Shown here in pieces: positions 1 through 8,399 of a DNA stretch of 64,000 bases (positions within the stretch are counted from its first letter, which is position 1; the number at the start of each line of letters is the position of its first letter). A program made the position numbers and the translations under genes. The stretch comes from DASCNA01 sp036011305 (lineage in GTDB: Bacteria > Verrucomicrobiota > Lentisphaeria > Victivallales > GWF2-38-69), in the NCBI GenBank assembly GCA_036011305.1, contig DASCNA010000041.1, positions 1 through 64,000 on the forward strand. Reading direction: 5' to 3'. Below the pieces are notes generated by a model. It worked only from the letters and a program-made list of their open reading frames with translations. It made no database searches and had not been told where the DNA came from.

Positions 1-1
1 C

Positions 2-289
2 GAAAGAGAAAAAGTAAATAAAATATTTACTGTTACTGTCCAAATGGGATATTTTTCAGGAGTAGAAAAAGAACCTTTTGAATTTGCATATCCAATCGTC
101 ACAGAAGGAACTAAAATGGAAGGAAGCAAACTAATTGTAGAACAACTTCCAGGAATAGTTTTATGTTCAGAATGCAGTAAAACAACAGAGCTAGACATTC
201 CACTTGTTAAATGTGGAAGCTGCGGTTCAAGAAATGTTACTTTTACTCAAGGAAGAGAATTTTTAATCAAATCAATGGAGATTGAATAA
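2..289 (+). CDS. hypA: Hydrogenase maturation nickel metallochaperone HypA (5' end outside the window)
   Basis: HypA delivers nickel to the large subunit of [NiFe]-hydrogenase together with HypB. The reading frame is open from base 2, so the N-terminus, including the Met-His nickel site, lies outside the window. Visible are the 'GYFSGVE' segment at the end of the nickel domain and the zinc ribbon with two CxxC pairs (CSEC and CGSC, 13 residues apart). The C-terminus ends in an acidic 'SMEIE', as in the family. The TAA stop shares one base with the hypB start, so the two genes are almost certainly translationally coupled. Family identity is sure; only the length is unknown. Confidence 0.93.
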   Translation, partial: EREKVNKIFTVTVQMGYFSGVEKEPFEFAYPIVTEGTKMEGSKLIVEQLPGIVLCSECSKTTELDIPLVKCGSCGSRNVTFTQGREFLIKSMEIE

Positions 290-1098
290 TGTGTTTAGAT
301 TGCGGTTGCCAGGAAGGCAATGAAAAAAAGTTTTTCCATACTCATGATCACGACAATAATGAACATACTCATAGCCACACACACCCTCATCCGCATGGAA
401 GCGAACATTCACATGACCATACCCACGAACACACACATGATCATGAAGGCTCAAGAGTAGTAACACTGGAACAGAATATACTTGCTAAAAATGATGAGTT
501 TGCTGCTAAGAACAAAAACTTCCTAAAAGATAAAGGTATTATTACTGTTAATATTATTTCTTCTCCAGGTTCAGGCAAAACTACACTTTTAGAAAAGACA
601 CTGGAAAGATTAAAAGGTAAAGTAAACTGCTCTGTAATAGTAGGAGATCAAAGTACTGATAACGATGCTAAAAGACTGGAAGATAAATGTGACAATGTTC
701 ATCAAATAGAAACACACAGTTCATGTCATATTAATGCTGAGCAGGTATCTGAAGCTTTATCTCTGGTTATCAAAGACAATACTCAAATACTATTTATTGA
801 AAATGTGGGAAATTTAATTTGTCCAGCTGCTTTTGAATTAGGCGAAGACTTTAAAATAGCTCTCCTATCAACTACAGAAGGAGAAGATAAACCAATTAAA
901 TACCCTGTTCTTTTTTCAGATGCCAGAATTGCTGTATTAACTAAAACTGATTTAATACCTCATTTGGACTGGGATCTAAAGAAATGCAGACAATATATGA
1001 GAGAGATAAACCCAGGAATGTTCATTTTTGAATTAAGTGCCAAAACAGGAGAAGGTATGGATGCTTGGGTTGATTATTTAGAAACATTAATCGCATAA
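289..1098 (+). CDS. hypB: Hydrogenase/urease nickel insertion GTPase HypB
   Basis: HypB is a SIMIBI-class GTPase that hands nickel to HypA for [NiFe]-hydrogenase assembly in the cytoplasm. The N-terminus carries the high-affinity metal motif (MCLDCGC), followed by a histidine-rich stretch at about residues 17-52 with 16 histidines, which is known in other HypB proteins as a nickel store. The G domain shows the P-loop SSPGSGKT (91-98), the GDQSTDNDA switch, the Cys-His metal site in THSSCH, ENVGNLICPAAFELGE, and the TKTD base-recognition motif. At 269 residues it has normal length for the His-rich type. The ATG overlaps the hypA TAA by one base. No hydrogenase subunits are in view, so the enzyme must be encoded before the window or elsewhere. 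Confidence 0.96.
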   Translation: MCLDCGCQEGNEKKFFHTHDHDNNEHTHSHTHPHPHGSEHSHDHTHEHTHDHEGSRVVTLEQNILAKNDEFAAKNKNFLKDKGIITVNIISSPGSGKTTLLEKTLERLKGKVNCSVIVGDQSTDNDAKRLEDKCDNVHQIETHSSCHINAEQVSEALSLVIKDNTQILFIENVGNLICPAAFELGEDFKIALLSTTEGEDKPIKYPVLFSDARIAVLTKTDLIPHLDWDLKKCRQYMREINPGMFIFELSAKTGEGMDAWVDYLETLIA

Positions 1099-1114
1099 TT
1101 TAGGATTATTAATA

Positions 1115-1870
1115 ATGGGCAGAAAAAATCATCCATACCCACCGTTTATGGAATCTGGAATACTTCTGGTAGACAAACCCGAAGAATGGACCAGTCATGA
1201 TGTTGTTAGTTTTGTTAGAAGTAGATTCAATATCAAAAAAGTAGGACATTGCGGAACATTAGATCCAGCAGCAACAGGTCTTCTGATTCTTGTTTTAGGC
1301 AAAGCAACTAAAATTAGTCAACGGTTAAGTTCGGATAATAAAACCTACAGTTCAACAATGCTGCTCGGAACTGAAACCGACAGTCAGGATATGGATGGTA
1401 AAGTTACAGCAACAAATGATTACAGCAATGTTACTCCTGAAGCAGTTTCATTAAGCATAAAAAAATTTGTTGGTAATATTATGCAGATACCACCAATGGT
1501 TTCAGCTAAAAAAATAGATGGCAAACGCCTATATAAATTGGCCAGAGAAGGTAAAGAAGTAGAACGTGCCCCTGTCCCTATCACTATTCATAGTATTGAG
1601 ATTAATTCAATAAATATTCCTCATATTGATTTTACTGTTTCATGTTCAAAAGGAACATATATCAGAACTTTGTGCCATGATATCGGCAAAGATCTGGGCT
1701 GTGGAGCGGCATTATTCAAATTAAGAAGAACTCATAGCGGTATTTTTAATTCTGATGCCAGTTATTCCATCCCTACAATTAAAGAATGGACTCAGGAAGA
1801 CTTAGCTAAAAATATATTATGGACTGATAATATAGAATTAATTAATATACTAAAAAAAGATTTTGAATAA
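1115..1870 (+). CDS. truB: tRNA pseudouridine(55) synthase TruB
   Basis: TruB makes pseudouridine 55 in the T loop of tRNAs. The catalytic aspartate is D50 in the motif HCGTLDPAATG, preceded by the conserved GILLVDKPEEWTSHDVV start of the domain. Also present are the KxxGKR-like 'KKIDGKRLYKLAREG' and the 'SKGTYIRTL' motif typical of the family. The length (251 residues) is somewhat short, suggesting a reduced C-terminal domain. An in-frame ATG at residue 12 (MESGILLV) could also be the start. It lies 16 bases after hypB on the same strand and ends at a good terminator, so the hyp genes and truB probably share a transcript, although their functions are unrelated. Confidence 0.95.
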   Translation: MGRKNHPYPPFMESGILLVDKPEEWTSHDVVSFVRSRFNIKKVGHCGTLDPAATGLLILVLGKATKISQRLSSDNKTYSSTMLLGTETDSQDMDGKVTATNDYSNVTPEAVSLSIKKFVGNIMQIPPMVSAKKIDGKRLYKLAREGKEVERAPVPITIHSIEINSINIPHIDFTVSCSKGTYIRTLCHDIGKDLGCGAALFKLRRTHSGIFNSDASYSIPTIKEWTQEDLAKNILWTDNIELINILKKDFE

Positions 1871-1887
1871 AAACTGGTAAAATAATA

Positions 1888-1927
1888 GGCTCAATTCATT
1901 GTTATAGCGTTGGGCCGTTTTATTTTT
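1888..1927 (+). terminator. Rho-independent terminator after truB
   Basis: A 7-bp stem (GGCTCAA with TTGGGCC, one G-T pair) is closed by a 15-base loop and followed directly by GTTTTATTTTT. It lies 17 bases downstream of the truB stop and also separates truB from the convergent HD-GYP gene. Confidence 0.75.
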
Positions 1928-1980
1928 AATATTTATTCAAATATATCTGTAAAAAAAGCTAATTCAGTAATTGAGAAATA

Positions 1981-2961
1981 TCAGAAGTAGATTTTTTCTA
2001 AATCATCTTTCACTGTTACAAAAGCATCTATTACATCAGGATCAAACTGCTTTCCCCTCTCATTTTCTATTATACTACATGATTTAGATGAAGAGTAAGC
2101 AGGCTTATAATATCTTTCTGAAACTAAAGCATCATATACATCAGCAACAGCCATAATTCTCGCAGAGAGAGGAATTTCATTTTTTTGAAGACCACGGGGA
2201 TATCCTTTCCCATCCCATCTCTCATGATGATAATATGCTAATTCTACAGCTACTGGGAGAAAAGATTTAAAACTAATTTTATCTTTAGCTTTATTAAGAA
2301 TTTTAGCACCGTAAACACAATGTTTTTTCATCTCCTCATATTCAAATTCAGATAACTTACCATGTTTTTGCAAAATTGCATCAGGTACGCTGATCTTTCC
2401 AATATCATGAAGCGGAGCAGATTTTGTTATGTTTTTCACGTAACTGTCGGTAATTAATGGTGCATATTTGGGATTATATGCTAATTTTTCAACAAGAAGT
2501 TTAACTACCTTTGCAGTTCTTTCAATATGCTGTCCTGTTTCTGAGTCTCTAAGTTCACTCTGATATGCCAGCATATAAATTATAGCATCTTCGGTCTCTA
2601 TCAGCTGACTGTTTTTCAGTAAAACACTATTATGTTTTTCTTTACAGATAGACAGCATATAAGAGTATATATATATTCCCATGAAAACAAAAACAGAACC
2701 AAAGAAGAATATTGTGCCTATAAAAGGAAGGCTTACAATTGAAACTTTCATTAAAATAGTTGTAAACACTGCAATGTAGCCTACCAGGAAAAAAAACATG
2801 AGGAGAAGATGAAATCTATATAGATAAAGTATTTTAAAATTACTGTTTAATATAAACCAATCAGCATATCTCAATGCTTTGACTGATTTTAAAATACTCA
2901 TAAACATTATTGCAGCACCAATAAAAATAAGCAATAATGTAACTATGATAATACTACCCAT
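1981..2961 (-). CDS. Membrane-anchored HD-GYP domain protein (probable cyclic-di-GMP phosphodiesterase)
   Basis: HD-GYP proteins hydrolyse cyclic di-GMP using a two- or three-metal centre. Three hydrophobic segments (about residues 4-26, 49-71, 77-103) anchor a cytoplasmic HD-GYP domain that fills the rest of the protein. The metal-binding set looks complete: H145 in the GQHIERT motif, H185-D186 in HDIGK, H214, H245-H246 in HHERWDGKGYP, and the later aspartates in ADVYDAL. There is no recognisable receiver or ligand domain, so the membrane part may be the sensor. The start is supported by a GGGAG 10 or so bases upstream. The next gene upstream on this strand is a close paralogue whose catalytic residues are lost. 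Activity is inferred from motifs only. Confidence 0.88.
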   Translation of the reverse strand: MGSIIIVTLLLIFIGAAIMFMSILKSVKALRYADWFILNSNFKILYLYRFHLLLMFFFLVGYIAVFTTILMKVSIVSLPFIGTIFFFGSVFVFMGIYIYSYMLSICKEKHNSVLLKNSQLIETEDAIIYMLAYQSELRDSETGQHIERTAKVVKLLVEKLAYNPKYAPLITDSYVKNITKSAPLHDIGKISVPDAILQKHGKLSEFEYEEMKKHCVYGAKILNKAKDKISFKSFLPVAVELAYYHHERWDGKGYPRGLQKNEIPLSARIMAVADVYDALVSERYYKPAYSSSKSCSIIENERGKQFDPDVIDAFVTVKDDLEKIYF

Positions 2962-3237
2962 TTTCTATTCATCTCCCAAGTAGGCATTGCAAGTAATAAT
3001 TTTTCAGTAAAATAACAATAATAAATATTCTCAAATAGAATAAAACTTTATTTTATAATAAATAATTGAAATCTAAAATTAAAGATTCAACCCTTTTATC
3101 TTAGAGATAAAATAAATAATAATAATATCTTTTCAATAATGATTTAACATAAACGTTATTTTATAGACATATATGTACATTAAATAGACATAAAAGTACA
3201 AATATCAATTGTTTTTGCAAGTAGAAATTATCTTTTA

Positions 3238-4215
3238 TCAGTAAGTACTTATTTTTGAGAAAATGTCTTTTACTTCGATAAAAGCATCCACAACATCTGG
3301 ATCAAACTGCTTTCCTCTGCCTTCATTTATAACCTGACAAGTTTCAGACATTGAAGATCGATATTTATTTGAGATCAGTTTACTGTAAACATTAATTACA
3401 GCGACTATACGTGCTGAAAGGGGTATTTCTTCTTTTAGTAAACCGCGTGGATATCCTTTACCATCCCATCTCTCATGATGGGAATAAGCAATTTGAATTG
3501 CTATTGGGAAAAAAGAACTAACTCTTAACTGTTCTTTTGCTTTACTTAATATATCAACTCCCCATTCGCAATGTTTTTTCATTTCTTTAAATTCATCCGG
3601 CGAAAGTTCTTCCTCGTTCTGTAAAATTACATCTGATATACCAAGTTTGCCTATGTTGTATAAAGGGGTAGCTTTTACTAGATTAGAGATATATTCTTCT
3701 GTAATAATAGAAGAATATTTATTTTTTTTCTGCAATTCTTTAGCAAGTGTTTTAGCATAAAGTGAAAATTTTTCAAAATTTTTTCTTTCTGCTTTATAAT
3801 CCTTAAGATCAGCCATATAAGCAAGAATAAAAATTACCGCATCTTCTGTTTTTATTAGTTCTTCGTTCCTATCCAGAACTTCTACATGCTGTTTTTTACA
3901 GACTGAGAGCATATAGGAATAAATAAATATCCCCAGAAACACAAAAACAGCACCGAAGAAAAAAATTATACCTACAAAAAGCATGTTAATAATCGTAATT
4001 TTCAAAATAATAAAAGAAAATACAAAAAGATATCCAAAGAAAAAGAAGATCATAAGAAGCTGGTGAAATTTATACAAAGATTTTATTTTATCATTAGTTT
4101 TAAGCAAAAACCAATCTGTATTTCCCACAGCAGAAAATGACTTGAGTATGCTCAATAGCATTACAATCATCCCCAGAAAAATTAATAGTAACGTTATAAT
4201 TATCATATTATTCAT
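3238..4215 (-). CDS. Degenerate paralogue of the membrane HD-GYP protein (metal ligands lost)
   Basis: This 325-residue protein aligns end to end with the neighbouring HD-GYP protein, with the same three membrane segments (about 4-26, 49-71, 77-103). The defining HD pair is replaced: HDIGK has become YNIGK (Y186, N187). The first histidine in the GQHIERT position is also gone, and the later ADVYDAL has become INVYSKL. By contrast the second half of the signature, HHERWDGKGYPRG, and the segment GRGKQFDPDVVDAF are kept almost unchanged. The reading frame is intact, so this is not simple decay. It is probably a non-catalytic binder or regulatory partner of its paralogue; that role is inference. 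It lies between its paralogue and the copper efflux genes, with 276 and 77 base gaps. Confidence 0.85.
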   Translation of the reverse strand: MNNMIIITLLLIFLGMIVMLLSILKSFSAVGNTDWFLLKTNDKIKSLYKFHQLLMIFFFFGYLFVFSFIILKITIINMLFVGIIFFFGAVFVFLGIFIYSYMLSVCKKQHVEVLDRNEELIKTEDAVIFILAYMADLKDYKAERKNFEKFSLYAKTLAKELQKKNKYSSIITEEYISNLVKATPLYNIGKLGISDVILQNEEELSPDEFKEMKKHCEWGVDILSKAKEQLRVSSFFPIAIQIAYSHHERWDGKGYPRGLLKEEIPLSARIVAVINVYSKLISNKYRSSMSETCQVINEGRGKQFDPDVVDAFIEVKDIFSKISTY

Positions 4216-4263
4216 AAATAGATCAAATCTTTTTTAAATATTCATTATAATATATTTTATATG

Positions 4264-4295
4264 AAAATTTAGTTTAAAATTTAGTTTAAAATTTA
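4264..4295. repeat. 12-bp tandem repeat between cusA and the degenerate HD-GYP gene
   Basis: The unit AAAATTTAGTTT occurs twice in full and two thirds of a third time, running into the last codon of cusA. No function is evident; it is AT-rich and could be a slippage product. Confidence 0.6.
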
Positions 4296-7200
4296 CATTT
4301 CCACATATTTTTCTGAATTATCATCTTTTTTCTGTTCAAATTTCAACTTTAATTCACATCTTAATGCCCCCAGTGTAGGAACTACAAACATAGTAATTAT
4401 CTCAAAAACAAGACCTCCAAAAATAGGAATTGCCATTGGTATCATGATATCGGCTCCCACTCCTTTGGACGTGAGTATAGGCAGTAGTGCCAAAATTGTA
4501 CAGGCGGTTGTCATTAGACATGGTCGTACTCTTCGTTTACCGGCGTAAACAATATGATCATGAATTTCTGACTTTGTCTTTATTTTCTTATCTTGAATAT
4601 ATTCCCTTATATAGGTAGCCATAATAACACCGTCATTTGCTGCAATACCAAATAGTGCGAGAAATCCCACCCATACTGCAACACTCAAATAAATTGTTTG
4701 CAGATTAAATAAATCTCGAAAATTAACCCCTGCAAACGTAAAATTCAAAAACCATTTTTGTCCGTAAAGCCATACCATAATAAAACCGCCTGACCATGAA
4801 ACAAGAATACCGAGAAAGACGATTATTGCTGTTAAAAAAGATTTAAACTGCAAATATAGAACTATAAATATTACAATCATTGCAATTGGAACAATTAATC
4901 TTAACCGTTTAGCAGCACTCAACTGATTTAAATAATCTCCAATAAACTCATAATAAACACCTTTAGGCAATTTAAGTTTGCCACTCTTCTGATATTCATC
5001 AAGAATCGCCATTGCATCTTCTACTGATTTTATTGCAGAGTTGTTAGGATTATTCGCAAAATAAATATATGACATAATAGAAGTATTTCTATTAAGTACG
5101 GACTGCGGTCCAGGTTCATAAGAGATATCTGCAAGTAAAGGAAGAGGTATCCTTGATCCATCAGGTGCTGCAACCAATACATTTTCCAAATTTTCAAAAT
5201 TATCGTGCAATTCTCTTTGATATCTTACTCTTACCGCATTTCTTTCTAGTCCCTGAACAGTATAAGTTGCTGTCTTTCCCCCAATAGCAGTTACTATTAC
5301 ATCCTGAACCTGACCTATTGTAATTCCATATTGAGCAATCGCTTTTCGGTCAATAGTTATATCAATATACGGTTTTCCTATCACACGTAGGGCAAAGACT
5401 GTTTCAGGTATTATTGATTTAACCTTTTTCATTATTTCTGCCATAGAATATGCAGCATCCTGGATACTCTGGAGGTCAGGACCATACACAACAACTCCCA
5501 TTTTTGAATTCATTCCGCTTTGAACCATCATAATATTAGCCTGAATAGGGTGCAGCATAGGAGGTTGAGTCACTCCTGGCAATTGGGATTTTTTTACAAC
5601 AAGATCCCATATTTCTCTCGTGTTTGTTATTCCTTTCCAATATTCCCTACCTGGATTTAAACTAGGTTCAAGTGCAGGTCTCCATTGTCTAAAAGCCATA
5701 CCTCCCGACTCCGGGATTAACTTATTATCACTATTTCTTATAAATTTTCCCCTTACTAAATACGGTTTTCCATCCAGAGCATGAACTTTTTTACCATCAA
5801 TGTCCCTAAAATAGTCATTAACATGGGGATCATATTTATACCTTTTAACAAAGTCATAAGAGTCAGTTATATATTCTGATTTATAATTTATATAAGTCTC
5901 TACCATGGAAAGAGGCGCATCATCCAACGCAGTTTCAGATCGTCCTGCTTTTCCTACAGAATCACCAATTTCTGGAATATTGCTTATTCCTAGATCCTGT
6001 TTTTTCAGTATATCTTCCATTGCTTCGATACCTGCTGTTGCCATGCATGAAGGCATAAAATAAAATGCTCCTTCATCCAAAGCAGGCATAAATTGATTTC
6101 CCAATCCTGGAAACAAAGAAACTGCAGCAGATGCTATTCCTGAATTTCTAATAGTTTTAGGAAACTTATTTAATATAGGCTTAACACCTATCCAGCAAAT
6201 AATCCCAAACAGAATCATACACAACGGAATTATCAAAAACAGAGTTTTATTATTCAGACAGAACCTTAAAACAGATGCATAATAAATTTGCAATATGTGG
6301 AAGAAAAACAATAACAACCCAATAGCTAGCAAAACAAAAATCAGATTAATAAAAATACCAGTCTGAGGACCTAGAGGGAGCCAATGCTCTGCTAGTATAT
6401 AGCTAACTAATACTATTCCGATAATATAAGATAAAAGCATTATGAATTTGTCAGTTTTTACAGGTATTCTATTCTTAAAATAGATATAGACAGAAACTAC
6501 AGCAATAATGATTCCTAAGAGCCAACTGTAAAAAATCAGAAGTACCAAAGATAAAATCAAAAACAAAATCAATAAACTTTTTTTTATAACTCTTCCGGTT
6601 ATCTTTGAACATAATATCATATGCACCAGCACTGGCAAAATGGTAATAGCAACAACAGCAGCCGCCCCAATAGCAAAAGTTTTTGTAAAAGCCAAGGGTT
6701 TAAACATTTTACCTTCTGCATGCTGTAATGCAAAGACAGGTAGAAAACCAATAATAGTTGTCATTGCAGATGTCAATAAAGCACCTCCGACCTCAGATGC
6801 TCCGTTCAGCACAACTAATAAACGGTTATCATTAGGTCCAGCTGCATCCAAATGCTTTAAAATATTTTCACATACTACAATCCCCATATCTACTATCGTA
6901 CCTATTGCAATAGCAATACCGGAAAGAGCCACTATATTCGCAGTAACCCCTACGAGTTTCATTAATATGAAACATATCAAAATAGCAGATGGAACAACTA
7001 GGGAAATTATAGCTGATAGCCTAAAATGTCTTACCATAAAAATTACAACAATAATAGCCACAAGAATTTCATCAATCAATGTAGAATTTAATGTTCCTAA
7101 GGCTTTTAAAATCAGTACTGTTCGATCATAAAACGGTACAATTGATACCTGACTTACAGTACCGTCGGAAAGAACTTTTTTTGGAAGTTGAGGCGTTATT

Positions 7201-8375
7201 CTTTTTATAGTCTTTTTGATATTATTTAAGACTTTTAATGAATTAGTTTGATAACTTTTAGATACACCACCTCCTACAACGCCTGCACCATTTTTATCAA
7301 GAATACCTCTTCTAGGAGCTGGACCGAGAGATACATTAGCAATATCTTTCATAAAAATAGGAATATTGTTGGTATTAGCATTTCTATTGTATCTACTTTG
7401 ACCATTTGTTACAGAACCGCGTGAATTGCTTTTCCATGGAGCCTGATTTTTTGAAAGGCCTGAAGTAACTAAATCTACATTTTCACTATTAGAAGACTTA
7501 TAAGCAACTGTTCTCTTAAAGCTTTTAACTATTGTATTTTTAATATCTTTCAGAACTTCAATATATCCCAAACCTCTGATAATATACTCAACCTTATTTA
7601 TTTCTGCAGTTTGTCCGCCTACATCTGAATTAGATACATTAAGCGCATTAAAAACATCCTGAAGTGTTATATCATAAATTCGCAATAAATTAGGATCCAC
7701 ATCTATCTGATACTCTTTTACATATCCCCCAACAGATGCTACATCACTTACGTTTCCAGCACCTAAAAGTTCATATCGAACTATATAGTCCTGAAGAGTT
7801 CTTAACTCATTAAGACTCCATCCTCCTGTTGGATTACCATCCTTGTCCAATCCTTCAAGAGTATACCAGAAAATCTGTCCCAAAGCTGTACAGTCAGGCC
7901 CCAACTGGGGACTCACTCCTTCAGGTAAGACATTTCTAGCCAACCCCTGTAATTGATCTAATATCCTTGATCTTGACCAGTAAAAATCTACATCATCCTC
8001 GAAAATTAAAAATATAAATGAATAGCTGAATAAAGATACACCTCTAATGATCTTTACACCTGGTATGCCTAAAAGAGCTACAGTTAAAGGATAAGTAATC
8101 TGATCATATACATCTGTAGGTGCACCTCCCGGCCAAGCTGTAAAGACAATTTGTTCGTTAATACCGATATTAGGTAGTGCTTCTATGTCTACTGTATCTC
8201 TTTCTATTCCCGGGATATTCCAGTTAAAAGGAGCTACATATATTCCCCACAATAAAGCAAAAATAAAAACTGTTACTGTTATAAATTTGTTCCTGATACA
8301 AAAATTTATAATGTAAAAGATAAATACTGCAAATCCCTGCAGTTTAACTTCATCTTTTTGTTTTTTTTTCGGCAC
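4293..8375 (-). CDS. cusA: Heavy-metal RND efflux transporter, CusA/CzcA type, enlarged
   Basis: This is the inner-membrane proton-driven pump of a tripartite copper/silver-type efflux system. The family shows in 'DVEALPNIG'-like DIEALPNIG near the N-terminus, the TM4 segment around VDMGIVVCENILKHLD, and the GKAGRSETALDDAPLSM motif of the second porter half. At 1360 residues it is about 300 longer than E. coli CusA. The extra length lies in a Ser/Asn-rich stretch (about residues 292-335), several added hydrophobic segments between the two halves (about 595-715) and an insert after the ETYINYK motif (about 832-908). A Met-rich segment at about 945-958 fits soft-metal transport. The start is GTG with AGGAG six or seven bases before it. 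It follows cusB by 24 bases. Metal choice is inferred. Confidence 0.92.
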   Translation of the reverse strand: MPKKKQKDEVKLQGFAVFIFYIINFCIRNKFITVTVFIFALLWGIYVAPFNWNIPGIERDTVDIEALPNIGINEQIVFTAWPGGAPTDVYDQITYPLTVALLGIPGVKIIRGVSLFSYSFIFLIFEDDVDFYWSRSRILDQLQGLARNVLPEGVSPQLGPDCTALGQIFWYTLEGLDKDGNPTGGWSLNELRTLQDYIVRYELLGAGNVSDVASVGGYVKEYQIDVDPNLLRIYDITLQDVFNALNVSNSDVGGQTAEINKVEYIIRGLGYIEVLKDIKNTIVKSFKRTVAYKSSNSENVDLVTSGLSKNQAPWKSNSRGSVTNGQSRYNRNANTNNIPIFMKDIANVSLGPAPRRGILDKNGAGVVGGGVSKSYQTNSLKVLNNIKKTIKRITPQLPKKVLSDGTVSQVSIVPFYDRTVLILKALGTLNSTLIDEILVAIIVVIFMVRHFRLSAIISLVVPSAILICFILMKLVGVTANIVALSGIAIAIGTIVDMGIVVCENILKHLDAAGPNDNRLLVVLNGASEVGGALLTSAMTTIIGFLPVFALQHAEGKMFKPLAFTKTFAIGAAAVVAITILPVLVHMILCSKITGRVIKKSLLILFLILSLVLLIFYSWLLGIIIAVVSVYIYFKNRIPVKTDKFIMLLSYIIGIVLVSYILAEHWLPLGPQTGIFINLIFVLLAIGLLLFFFHILQIYYASVLRFCLNNKTLFLIIPLCMILFGIICWIGVKPILNKFPKTIRNSGIASAAVSLFPGLGNQFMPALDEGAFYFMPSCMATAGIEAMEDILKKQDLGISNIPEIGDSVGKAGRSETALDDAPLSMVETYINYKSEYITDSYDFVKRYKYDPHVNDYFRDIDGKKVHALDGKPYLVRGKFIRNSDNKLIPESGGMAFRQWRPALEPSLNPGREYWKGITNTREIWDLVVKKSQLPGVTQPPMLHPIQANIMMVQSGMNSKMGVVVYGPDLQSIQDAAYSMAEIMKKVKSIIPETVFALRVIGKPYIDITIDRKAIAQYGITIGQVQDVIVTAIGGKTATYTVQGLERNAVRVRYQRELHDNFENLENVLVAAPDGSRIPLPLLADISYEPGPQSVLNRNTSIMSYIYFANNPNNSAIKSVEDAMAILDEYQKSGKLKLPKGVYYEFIGDYLNQLSAAKRLRLIVPIAMIVIFIVLYLQFKSFLTAIIVFLGILVSWSGGFIMVWLYGQKWFLNFTFAGVNFRDLFNLQTIYLSVAVWVGFLALFGIAANDGVIMATYIREYIQDKKIKTKSEIHDHIVYAGKRRVRPCLMTTACTILALLPILTSKGVGADIMIPMAIPIFGGLVFEIITMFVVPTLGALRCELKLKFEQKKDDNSEKYVEM

Positions 8376-8399
8376 CCAAGTCTCCTGTACGACTAAAAA

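Noticed and set aside
6640..7131. A 163-codon plus-strand frame inside cusA
   Set aside because: It is antisense to a well-conserved transporter region; its composition is that of a mirrored membrane protein.
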